DNA of 25,659 nt, taken from IMG/VR virus record IMGVR_UViG_3300027963_000305, positions 1 to 25,659 of that record. One strand, written 5' to 3'. Made by a program: the position numbers and the translations under genes. The DNA comes from a virus. The notes under the pieces were generated by a model. That model worked only from the letters and a program-made list of their open reading frames with translations, searched no databases and was not told the DNA's origin. Of this stretch, positions 15,585 to 22,424 are shown in pieces (position 1 is the first letter of the stretch; every line of letters starts with the position of its first letter).

Positions 15585-16610
15585 TTAGTAAGCTCCGTAG
15601 TAAACGATGTCTTGACCTACACCAAACTGAACACCAGCAGTGTATCTCATGATAATTCTGTAATTTTGAGAACCATCAATGTTAGCCATATCAATCACCT
15701 TAACTTCATTTGTGTCAGACATCAAACCTGTTCCGAAGAATAAGTTAGATTTTTGAGCTGCAACTAATTTAGATGCAGTCATACCTGGACATAATACTAA
15801 ATCAATACCATTGAAGTTGTATGGTTTTTCACCAACTGTAAATTGATTTTGGTAACCATTAGCACCACCATTTGCAGTTCCAGTTGAAGCAGGAACAGAT
15901 GTTTGACCTGCTAATGCTAATTGATAAGCTTTAGCTACATTCGTAGGAACATAGATAACTAAATCTTGCTTACCATAAACTGTATCAGGGATAGTGTCAA
16001 CTACTGATTGTAATTTAGAGATTACATTCGCAGATGTAATACTACCAGAGATAATTGCAGAACCACTTCCTGCGCTTCTTGCAGGTAAAACTGCAGTTGC
16101 ACCACCCGCTGCTACTGAAGCAGAAAGGATAAGTTGGAAACCATTAAATTCACCATTTGTTGTTCCGTTACCTGCCCAAATAGATTGTTCAATAGCTTGA
16201 GCTACATTACCACCTACATAAGAGATTAAGAAATCGTTAAAGTTTTTAGGGATTTCATCAAAAGCTGAGAAACCTAATTGTAAGGCATTCCAGCTATCTA
16301 CGAATTGTTGCTTACATAATTGTAAGTTAACTTGAAACTCTTCAGGAACTAAAACCTGTTCAGAGATTGATGCTGTTGCAGTTGCGTTAAAATCGCAAGA
16401 TGCATCAGAGATTAAAGAAGATAAGGCTAATTTTTGGATAACGCTCTTAAATTTTACATTTGGCATTATCGTAACTAACTTCTTATCCAATGTGTTTGCA
16501 GATAATAACGCTGCTGCGATATATCCACTTGCGGCTTCACCTGCGTATGAAGAGTTACCGGTTGGGCCGATACCTTCTGGCATTGTGCCGAATTTTTGAA
16601 TTTTGTTCAT
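15585..16610 (-). CDS. Major capsid protein, HK97-fold type
   Basis: At 341 residues it has the size of an HK97-fold capsid protein. The N-terminal arm (1-30) contains PEGIGPTGNSSYAGEAASGY. Features further on are KLVTIMPNVKFKSVIQKLAL, a Cys/Ala-rich stretch, VPEEFQVNLQLCKQQFVDSW, FLISYVGGNVAQAIEQSIWAG near the middle (typical spine helix and P-domain start), YVPTNVAKAYQLAL and a C-terminal VIDMANIDGSQNYRIIMRYTAGVQFGVGQDIVYYGAY. The last phrase is typical of Bacteroidetes-phage capsid proteins. The SSYAGE hexapeptide at 20-25 is repeated near the C-terminus of the protease, suggesting N-terminal maturation cleavage nearby. It lies directly after an acidic scaffold-like gene. The start codon lacks a Shine-Dalgarno. 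Confidence 0.85.
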   Translation of the reverse strand: MNKIQKFGTMPEGIGPTGNSSYAGEAASGYIAAALLSANTLDKKLVTIMPNVKFKSVIQKLALSSLISDASCDFNATATASISEQVLVPEEFQVNLQLCKQQFVDSWNALQLGFSAFDEIPKNFNDFLISYVGGNVAQAIEQSIWAGNGTTNGEFNGFQLILSASVAAGGATAVLPARSAGSGSAIISGSITSANVISKLQSVVDTIPDTVYGKQDLVIYVPTNVAKAYQLALAGQTSVPASTGTANGGANGYQNQFTVGEKPYNFNGIDLVLCPGMTASKLVAAQKSNLFFGTGLMSDTNEVKVIDMANIDGSQNYRIIMRYTAGVQFGVGQDIVYYGAY

Positions 16611-16639
16611 GTTAATTCGTTTTTTGTTTTTTAATTATT

Positions 16640-17404
16640 TTAATTATAAAGTTTAGATAAGAAAGAACCTTGTGGGTCTTGTATTTTCTTACCATAATTT
16701 TTTCTATTTGCTTCAAACTTTAAGATAGAATTTGTATCTTCAATTGGAGCACCATCTAATTTAGGTAACTCTTCTTCGTCAACTTCAGCCATTTTAATAC
16801 CATCTACTTCTTGAGCTACTTCTGATGATAATGGTGGCATCATTGCTTGTTCCATGTTCATCATTTTCTTTTCCATCTCTTCAATTCTGTAAGCCATTTT
16901 CTCCATCATCTTTTTCAAGTCAATATTGATTGTGCCACTTTCCTCACTATCATCTTCCATTGGTTCACCATCCGTTTCAGGCATGTTAGGGTCAACTTCA
17001 TCAGTTGTTTCAGCCATCTTTAGAGTTCCTGATGTTACTTGACCTTTTAAGTCAGGCATCACATTCTCTTTGTCTTCGTTACCAACTGCAGGGATAGGTT
17101 CAGTTTTAACCATGTCAGCATCAACATCAGCCATCTCAACATTTTCTCTTTCAACGATTTTACCGTCTTCAGATTTTACTTTTAATAAAGTTTCGTTTCC
17201 TTCTGTGTCTTTCAACATCAAATCGTGGAAACCATTTGGAGCTGGAGATTTTGTTCCATCTTCTGAAACTACAAACAAGTCTTCACCAACATCAAATGTT
17301 GCAGACTCTACAATTGTTCCATCAGCTAATTTAGCGTAAGTCATTTCTACTTCATCTTTTGATAAAAGTCCTAATATCTTACTTAATACTGTTTTTGAGT
17401 TCAT
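16640..17404 (-). CDS. Acidic scaffold-like protein preceding the capsid gene
   Basis: A 254-residue, strongly acidic and Met/Glu-rich protein. Residues 1-100 contain a beta-like module (TYAKLADGTIVESATFDVGEDLFVVSEDG, positions 22-50). The middle is disordered and acidic (EVDPNMPETDGEPMEDDSEE). Residues about 160-190 form a coiled coil (KKMMEKMAYRIEEMEKKMMNMEQAM), and the C-terminus is FEANRKNYGKKIQDPQGSFLSKLYN. Position immediately upstream of the capsid gene, acidity and a coiled coil are the marks of a scaffold or prohead core protein. No enzymatic motif is visible. It opens the capsid unit behind an exact late-promoter motif. The scaffold role is inferred. Confidence 0.72.
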   Translation of the reverse strand: MNSKTVLSKILGLLSKDEVEMTYAKLADGTIVESATFDVGEDLFVVSEDGTKSPAPNGFHDLMLKDTEGNETLLKVKSEDGKIVERENVEMADVDADMVKTEPIPAVGNEDKENVMPDLKGQVTSGTLKMAETTDEVDPNMPETDGEPMEDDSEESGTINIDLKKMMEKMAYRIEEMEKKMMNMEQAMMPPLSSEVAQEVDGIKMAEVDEEELPKLDGAPIEDTNSILKFEANRKNYGKKIQDPQGSFLSKLYN

Positions 17405-17425
17405 ATTTTAATTGTTTATATAAGG

Positions 17426-17456
17426 TAAAAACACCTTTTGTTAAAAAAATCGTTAT
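17426..17456 (-). promoter_or_regulatory. Putative phage late promoter, copy E (before capsid unit)
   Basis: On the minus strand ATAACGATTTTT (one mismatch, AAC core kept), a 10-nt spacer and a perfect GTGTTTTTA lie 21 nt before the ATG at 17404. It starts right after the stop of the 50-residue gene. A small AAGGT/ACCTT inverted repeat surrounds the second box only in this copy. Confidence 0.62.
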
Positions 17457-17457
17457 T

Positions 17458-17610
17458 TTAATTTATTTCTTCTAAAGTATTTAATATAGTATCATCTGCT
17501 ACATCTATTGTTTCATATATCCATCCATTATTTAAGGATGTATAATATGTTGTAGGATTAGCATCTACTATCAATTCTTTATCTTCTTTGGTTAATTTGA
17601 ATACTTGCAT
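17458..17610 (-). CDS. Small acidic protein at end of fibre cassette 1 (50 aa)
   Basis: A complete frame of 50 codons runs from an ATG at 17610 to a TAA at 17458, 10 nt after the stop of the beta-propeller gene. The product is acidic (MQVFKLTKEDKELIVDANPTT at the start, then WIYETIDVADDTILNTLEEIN at the end) with a plausible mixed secondary structure. No family is recognised. It fills nearly all of the space between the adhesin gene and the late promoter of the capsid unit, which supports coding. It may be a fibre-assembly chaperone or a short virion protein; there is no direct evidence for either. Confidence 0.55.
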   Translation of the reverse strand: MQVFKLTKEDKELIVDANPTTYYTSLNNGWIYETIDVADDTILNTLEEIN

Positions 17611-17620
17611 AGTTTATTTG

Positions 17621-18763
17621 TTATCTCATTCTTGCTATAATACCATTATATTCTGCTAATGCAGTTGCAGTTGCAGCTGGAACATTAGATGCAGTCATTT
17701 TATATAAAGTTGTTCCTTGACCAAAGTAAATATGACCATTTACATCCATAACACACCATTGTAAGTTTTGTTGTGGAGCTGTAAAATAACTAACAGAGTT
17801 TGCAATTGGATTATAAGTGTAAGCATTGTTTGTTCCAAAAGTTGGATTACCAAACACATATATTAAACCATCAGCCCCCATGACAGAAGCCTGTGCTCTA
17901 ATATCAGTTACACTTCCTAAAACGGATGTTCCTCCATTTGTTGATGGTGTTATTTGCCATATATTGCTTGCACCATATGCTGGGAATGTATAAGCATATC
18001 CATCATAGTGTGTGCAGACAGTTCTATATATGTCAGAAGTATTTCCTAATGCAGATACAAATTCATTAGTATCAGTATTTGCATTCCACACGTGAAGACC
18101 TCCACCAGAACCTCCACCACTTCCCATATAAAGTTTTCCATTAGCTGCCATCATACCTGTTAAGGTATCACCTTGACTAGTTACTGGACTTAATGATGTA
18201 GCAGTATTGTTAAGAGTATCTACTTTGAACCATGTATTGCTTGAAAACCAACCATTACCATAAATGTATCTTCCATCATATCCTGAACCATAAATGCTAC
18301 CATAATTACCTGTTACTGGATTTGCAATAGATGCAGCTATGGTATCTGTTAATGTATCAACTACTACAATATATCCATTTGCTACAAAATATACACATTT
18401 ACTATAATCATTATAATATCCTGTATAGTTTACTAATCCATACGGAGATGTTATATTAGTCATTGTGCTAGTGTTGGTATTCCAAACATAGATTGTTGTT
18501 CCACCATCACCTGCCATATAGATTTTACCATTTCTGGCCAATTTACCACCAAATATATTGCTTCCTAATGATGTTGATATTGAAGCTGGTGCTGAATATG
18601 TTACACCATTACCTACTGCAAATACACTACTCGCAGCTGATAACCATTGTGCAGTTTCAGTTGATGTCCAAGTTCGTATTGATTGGTCAGGAAATACTGC
18701 AGCCGCTGGTGCAGCTGCTCCTTTTACTTTTAATCTATTAAATCCAAAGTTTTGAAATATCAT
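17621..18763 (-). CDS. Beta-propeller adhesin, fibre-cassette partner
   Basis: The 380-residue protein has at least five recurring blade-like units of the form (N/D)G-(K/L/H)-IY-(M/V/F) followed by (V/T)-W/Y-N-x-N-T. Examples are ARNGKIYMAGDGGTTIYVWN, GYDGRYIYGNGW, MAANGKLYMGSG, GADGLIYVFGN and DVNGHIYFGQG. This is the pattern of Kelch- or NHL-like beta-propellers, which often bind proteins or sugars. Residues 1-60 (MIFQNFGFNRLKVKG, Ala-rich, then IRTWTSTETAQWL) likely attach it. Its ATG overlaps the stop of the 786-residue fibre by one base (TAATG), as in the LamG-like adhesin pair. It is therefore probably the receptor-binding tip of fibre 1. Ligand unknown. Confidence 0.75.
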   Translation of the reverse strand: MIFQNFGFNRLKVKGAAAPAAAVFPDQSIRTWTSTETAQWLSAASSVFAVGNGVTYSAPASISTSLGSNIFGGKLARNGKIYMAGDGGTTIYVWNTNTSTMTNITSPYGLVNYTGYYNDYSKCVYFVANGYIVVVDTLTDTIAASIANPVTGNYGSIYGSGYDGRYIYGNGWFSSNTWFKVDTLNNTATSLSPVTSQGDTLTGMMAANGKLYMGSGGGSGGGLHVWNANTDTNEFVSALGNTSDIYRTVCTHYDGYAYTFPAYGASNIWQITPSTNGGTSVLGSVTDIRAQASVMGADGLIYVFGNPTFGTNNAYTYNPIANSVSYFTAPQQNLQWCVMDVNGHIYFGQGTTLYKMTASNVPAATATALAEYNGIIARMR

Positions 18764-21123
18764 TATATCATTTTTAATGTTGATACTACATTCACCTTTG
18801 AAGAGTTAAATGCTACAAATGAAAGTATATCATTTGAACCACTTACAGATGCAGTATATGCACTTCCTGATGGTTGTAATACATTTGAACTCCATACGAT
18901 TGTTGAAGATGTTACACCATTCAATGCTAAAGTAGATGTTACTCCACCTTTCAAATTACTTACTTCAATTCTAATAGGAGATACACTTGCACTTAATTCA
19001 AAGTAGTTTCCTAAATTGAAATTCATTGATGCGGTATTAGAGGTTACACTCATTGATACTACATTACCGAATGCACTACCTGTTAAACTTAAACTACCTG
19101 AAATACTTTGACTTCCGATAAATGAGTTAGAGCCTGTTGTTGCGTAACTACCTGTTAAGTTTCCTAATGTAGTATTCTTTGTATCTTGTGATGCAGTGAA
19201 ACTATTCAATGCAGTAATGTCAGTTGTTACTGCACTACCTGTATTAACTGTAATGTTAAATGTAGATGCATCACCCTTTGTAAATGTAATTGTGTTAAGA
19301 TTTACCGAAGCGGTTACTAATGAACTTGCAGTGATTGCAGATGTTACATAACTTCCAGTTTGTCCTGCTAAGTTACTCCATTTAGTATCGTTAGATGCAG
19401 TATAAGAGTTTAATGATGTGTTACCATTACTTGCTGTAAATGTATTTAAGTTAGTCAATGAACTATTTACACTTGCAGTATAAGTAGCTAATGTTGAGTT
19501 CTTTGTATTTTGTGATGCAGTGAAAGCATTAAGAGAACTAATATCAGTTGACCCTGTCGCTACTGGAAGTCCGTTAATTGTTAAAGTTCCTTGCACCTTA
19601 ACACTACCTGAAAGAGTTTGTATGTCTGATAACTCATCTCCGAATTGATTTGAACCACTAGAATAAATTACACTAGCCGTTTCATAAGTTGTTTGAACAT
19701 ATTGGAATGATGCAGATACTGCAGTTATGTTTGTGAATGTTTGATTAACACTAAAGTTATTATCTACATTCGTTCTTGCAAAAGAAGCAGTTTCACTTTC
19801 AGTAATCCAACTTCCAGATTGAGTTCCCAATGTAGAGAACTTTGTATCAATACTTGCGGTATATGTTGCAAGTGTAGAGTTTTTAGTATCTTGTGAAGCA
19901 GTGAATGAATTTAATGAAGAAGTTACATTTGCAAGAGTTGTATTCTTTGTATCTTGTGATGCAGTAAATGCATTCAATGAAGTTAAAGGAATTTGTCCTG
20001 GTAGATTTGTTAATGCACTACCATCACCTTTGAAATAAGAAGCAGTTACTGCTCCTGTTACTGATATAGATGATGATACCGATAAATTACCATTAGGTAT
20101 TAATATTGTCAAATTACCTGGGTTAAGAGGTATTTGTGTTTGTATTAAATCTACATATGCAGTTCCGCCTTGGAAATAAGTTCCTTTGATTTCAGCAGAT
20201 GCAGATATAGATTGAAATATTTGTGAACTTGTAAATCTATTAGTTGCGTTAGTTACTGCAAAACTACCTGTCTCACTCTCTGTAATCCAACTGCCTGATT
20301 GTGAACCTATGTTAGAAAACTTTTGGTCAACCGATGCAGTATATGTAGCAAGTGTAGAGTTCTTTGTATTTTGAGATGCAGTGAATGCATTTAATGATGT
20401 AATGTCAGTTGTTTGTGCACTACCTGTATTAACAGTTACTGCAAATGTTGTATTATCACCTTTGGTAAAAGTTAATGTATTTAAGTTTACACTAGCAGTA
20501 ATTAAGAATGAACCACTTTCGGTTTCAGTTACCCAACTACCAGATTGTGTTCCTAAATTACTCCACTTTGTATTATTAGATGAAGTATAAGCATTTAGTG
20601 ATGCAGTTACATTTGCAAGTGTTGTATTCTTTGTTTCTTGTGATGAAGTGAATTGATTTGTGCTAGATGTAAATTGATTAATACTAGCAGTCAAAGAATT
20701 AAAAGAAGATGTCGTTACTAAATTGTTTGTGTTAACAGATATAGTTGCGATACCAGCTTGAAGACTTGCACTAATGTTTGAACCACTAAAATTTAATTGA
20801 GTTGCATATCCTAATAAAATACCTTCATCAGATATAGGAATTGCAACTGATGCAGTTATGTTTGTTAATTTGCTACCATCTCCTACGAATACACTTGCCG
20901 AAACAAATGATGAAGCAGAGATAGATGTAAATGAGTTTGCTTGTGTAAAATCGTTACTACCTGTTGTGATAGCATAACTGCCAGTATTAAGACTATCTAC
21001 AAGTGTGTCTATAACACCTGTATTAAAATCCCTTAATACTTGTGGTGTAATTGCACCCGTAGTATTGTCAGGAAATGAACTAGCGTTTGATGCTGATAAT
21101 TGATTTTTGGTTAATATCGCCAT
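18763..21123 (-). CDS. Large repetitive tail fibre, paralogue 1 (786 aa)
   Basis: A Ser/Thr/Asn-rich fibre without Cys. The N-terminus (MAILTKNQLSASNASSFPDN, then ITPQVLRDFNTGVIDTLVDS) is a typical virion-attachment segment in aquatic Bacteroidetes-type phages. Residues about 140-690 repeat a unit like SLNAFTASQDTKNTTLA followed by TYTASVDQKFSNIG and SQSGSWITESETGSFA, at least five or six times and imperfectly. In between are VFVGDGSKLTNI and YFKGDGSALTNLPGQ turns and one SVIYSSGSNQFGDELSDIQTL block. The last 100 residues match the C-terminus of the 404-residue fibre. The protein likely forms a long trimeric shaft whose tip is the overlapping beta-propeller protein. Sitting between terminase and capsid genes is unusual for a fibre. 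Confidence 0.8.
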   Translation of the reverse strand: MAILTKNQLSASNASSFPDNTTGAITPQVLRDFNTGVIDTLVDSLNTGSYAITTGSNDFTQANSFTSISASSFVSASVFVGDGSKLTNITASVAIPISDEGILLGYATQLNFSGSNISASLQAGIATISVNTNNLVTTSSFNSLTASINQFTSSTNQFTSSQETKNTTLANVTASLNAYTSSNNTKWSNLGTQSGSWVTETESGSFLITASVNLNTLTFTKGDNTTFAVTVNTGSAQTTDITSLNAFTASQNTKNSTLATYTASVDQKFSNIGSQSGSWITESETGSFAVTNATNRFTSSQIFQSISASAEIKGTYFQGGTAYVDLIQTQIPLNPGNLTILIPNGNLSVSSSISVTGAVTASYFKGDGSALTNLPGQIPLTSLNAFTASQDTKNTTLANVTSSLNSFTASQDTKNSTLATYTASIDTKFSTLGTQSGSWITESETASFARTNVDNNFSVNQTFTNITAVSASFQYVQTTYETASVIYSSGSNQFGDELSDIQTLSGSVKVQGTLTINGLPVATGSTDISSLNAFTASQNTKNSTLATYTASVNSSLTNLNTFTASNGNTSLNSYTASNDTKWSNLAGQTGSYVTSAITASSLVTASVNLNTITFTKGDASTFNITVNTGSAVTTDITALNSFTASQDTKNTTLGNLTGSYATTGSNSFIGSQSISGSLSLTGSAFGNVVSMSVTSNTASMNFNLGNYFELSASVSPIRIEVSNLKGGVTSTLALNGVTSSTIVWSSNVLQPSGSAYTASVSGSNDILSFVAFNSSKVNVVSTLKMI
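19150..20710 (-). repeat. Imperfect coding repeats of the fibre shaft
   Basis: The unit encoding FTASQ(D/N)TKN(S/T)TLA recurs near 19175-19215, 19498-19540, 19865-19915, 19942-19980, 20359-20400 and 20629-20664. DNA identity between copies is high over about 40 nt (for example TTTGTATCTTGTGATGCAGT on the plus strand). Such repeats can recombine and change shaft length. Confidence 0.75.
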
Positions 21124-21136
21124 ATCTTTATTTTAT

Positions 21137-21418
21137 TTATATCGTAATTTCAAAACCTGAGCTAAAGCCTGAAGAGAATGGACCTGTAAGCACTACTGCT
21201 TCAGGAGCAAATTGTATGTTACCAATACCTTGTTGCATCAATGCACCTTTACAACATGCAACATCATAGGTATCACTATTCAAACATAGACATCCTCTTC
21301 TGCTATTCTTTGGTGAACTTAATCCTCTAGTAGGCCCAATGTATACTCCTGATGCATTCTCTCTATTGACAGAATAACGAAGATTACCATTGCGACTGTT
21401 AGACCACTTACCACTCAT
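21137..21418 (-). CDS. Small Cys-containing structural protein (93 aa)
   Basis: The 93-residue product starts MSGKWSNSRNGNLRYSVNRENASGVY. In the middle it has the phrase RRGCLCLNSDTYDVACCKGALMQQGIG, with four Cys as C-x-C and C-C at about residues 43-58, and it ends in a Gly/Ser/Phe-rich stretch (GPFSSGFSSGFEITI). I know this RGCxC...CC-G pattern from phage structural clusters of aquatic Bacteroidetes-type phages, but not a function. Paired Cys could bind a metal or form disulphides. The gene opens fibre cassette 1, 13 nt behind an exact late-promoter motif and 13 nt before the fibre ATG. It may be a fibre-attachment protein. Confidence 0.7.
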   Translation of the reverse strand: MSGKWSNSRNGNLRYSVNRENASGVYIGPTRGLSSPKNSRRGCLCLNSDTYDVACCKGALMQQGIGNIQFAPEAVVLTGPFSSGFSSGFEITI

Positions 21419-21431
21419 AGTTTCATTTTAA

Positions 21432-21462
21432 TAAAAACACTAATTAACGGAAAAATAGTTAT
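21432..21462 (-). promoter_or_regulatory. Putative phage late promoter, copy F (before fibre cassette 1)
   Basis: Perfect ATAACTATTTTT, a 10-nt spacer and perfect GTGTTTTTA on the minus strand, 13 nt before the ATG at 21418. The first box contains the TAA stop of the -1-frame extension of the upstream gene, as the protease-unit copy contains the tape-measure stop. Confidence 0.66.
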
Positions 21463-21722
21463 GACCCACTTCTTTTCATTGCCTCTTTGTGCAACATCGT
21501 TTCCATCATATTCTTATCTGATTTATAACACAGATACAATAGACACTCTTCTAATGGTGTATTAATTATTTCTTTGTATTTTGTAATATCCCCATTGGCG
21601 AGTTCGTGAATGGCTGCATAACCTCTCCACTTCTTACCAAAATTTGCCTGATATTGTGAGGTAACTCCATCTCCATCGTAGATTTCAGGATAGAACTCAA
21701 CAAGTCGGTTGACAAATGAACA
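21459..21722 (-). CDS. -1-frame extension of the 219-residue gene (frameshift product)
   Basis: This frame is open from the poly-T run to a TAA that overlaps the late promoter. It encodes 87 residues that look like a genuine protein (YQANFGKKWRGYAAIHELANG, positions 23-43 of the extension, then DITKYKEIINTPLEECLLYLCYKSDKNMMETML). It has no credible start of its own; an ATG at 21770 lies within the other frame and gives a poor N-terminus. Joined to residues 1-168 of the 0-frame gene by a -1 shift it would give a 255-residue protein. The tight fit of its stop to the next promoter suggests that this is the true 3' end of the gene. Confidence 0.65.
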   Translation of the reverse strand, partial: CSFVNRLVEFYPEIYDGDGVTSQYQANFGKKWRGYAAIHELANGDITKYKEIINTPLEECLLYLCYKSDKNMMETMLHKEAMKRSGS

Positions 21723-22225
21723 AAAAAAAAGAGAGCTCCAAAGTGAACATGCATGCCAACCTCTAACCATTTACCATCATCATCGTTTGGTATGTAAGGT
21801 TTAATAGAATACATATCACCTTTCTTTCTTTCAATAGGTCTATATAATATATTCATTATGTTTTGCCAGTTCTTATCAATAGTAAATGTGTCAAACTTTG
21901 TAATATCTACATATGCACCATAAGTCATTTGAGATAAGTTAGGTTCAAAGCCATACTCAATACCATCTATCGTTACAAACTTCTGCAATGGTAATTCTGT
22001 TTTACCTATAAAGTCCTCTATATCTTTTTTAATGTTTGTGTAATCCTCTAATGATAAACCTTTTAATTGGTTAGGGTCTAATCCACATAAGTGATAAAAG
22101 ATAACAGCAGTTACTGCTTCTTCATCATCTTTATAGTTTTCCATTTCAGTTTGTAATGCTAACCATTTCTTTAAGGTAATGTCCTCATAAGATTGTGGTA
22201 TGTTAATTGTTAGTTCCTGCACCAT
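21566..22225 (-). CDS. Putative tail-assembly-chaperone-like protein, 0-frame product
   Basis: The 219-residue 0-frame product starts MVQELTINIPQSYEDITLKKWLALQTEM. Residues about 30-135 are a helical region (DDEEAVTAVIFYHLCGLDPNQL, ITKFDTFTIDKNWQNIMNILYRPIE). This helical, acidic form with IPxSYxDITLKxW resembles small assembly proteins of Bacteroidetes phages. After Phe168 the 0 frame continues for 51 residues of less protein-like sequence (VHLSTDLLSSILKS to ILQNTKK), while the -1 frame gives a better extension. Tail-assembly chaperones are the classic users of such -1 shifts, but here the gene follows the terminase rather than preceding the tape measure, so the assignment is tentative. Its start overlaps the upstream gene by 23 nt. 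Confidence 0.62.
   Translation of the reverse strand: MVQELTINIPQSYEDITLKKWLALQTEMENYKDDEEAVTAVIFYHLCGLDPNQLKGLSLEDYTNIKKDIEDFIGKTELPLQKFVTIDGIEYGFEPNLSQMTYGAYVDITKFDTFTIDKNWQNIMNILYRPIERKKGDMYSIKPYIPNDDDGKWLEVGMHVHFGALFFFVHLSTDLLSSILKSTMEMELPHNIRQILVRSGEVMQPFTNSPMGILQNTKK
21722..21730 (-). other. T9 run, candidate -1 ribosomal frameshift site
   Basis: The minus strand reads CTC TTT TTT TTT GTT in the 0 frame, offering a T TTT TTT heptamer. A -1 shift leads to TGT TCA TTT and an 87-codon open frame ending at 21459. One extra T in the true genome would give the same fusion without shifting, so an artefact of run length cannot be excluded. Confidence 0.55.
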
Positions 22226-22424
22226 TTGTTAAAAATTTTATCATGTTGTTTAATCTAATTACTTTCTTTTCTTCTCTTTCTAAAGCAGTATTCATCATTA
22301 TCATTTTTGCTCTCAAATCCTCATTTTCCTGTTGTAAACTCTTAGCGTAGAGTATCAACTCCCTAATTTCGGTCTCGTTCCATTGCTTTTGATTAGTATT
22401 TATGTCTTCCGATTGATATTGCAT
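22203..22424 (-). CDS. Small coiled-coil protein (73 aa)
   Basis: A 73-residue charged protein. Residues about 15-66 (NETEIRELILYAKSLQQENEDLRAKM, positions 16-41, then ALEREEKKVIRLNNMIKFL) form a continuous amphipathic coiled coil. It overlaps the end of the large terminase gene by 32 nt and the start of the next gene by 23 nt, which argues for real, tightly packed coding. No DNA-binding or enzymatic motif is visible. It could be an oligomerisation or assembly factor; no family is recognised. Confidence 0.65.
   Translation of the reverse strand: MQYQSEDINTNQKQWNETEIRELILYAKSLQQENEDLRAKMIMMNTALEREEKKVIRLNNMIKFLTNGAGTNN

Noticed and set aside
18763-21123. Diversity-generating retroelement acting on the fibres or adhesins
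   Set aside because: No reverse transcriptase gene and no template/variable repeat pair was seen; the repeats are shaft repeats spread along the gene.
21723-21770. ATG at 21770 as an independent start of the -1-frame reading
   Set aside because: The 16 residues before the T-run are the shifted reading of the 0-frame gene and show no start context; the extension is better explained by frameshift or run-length error.
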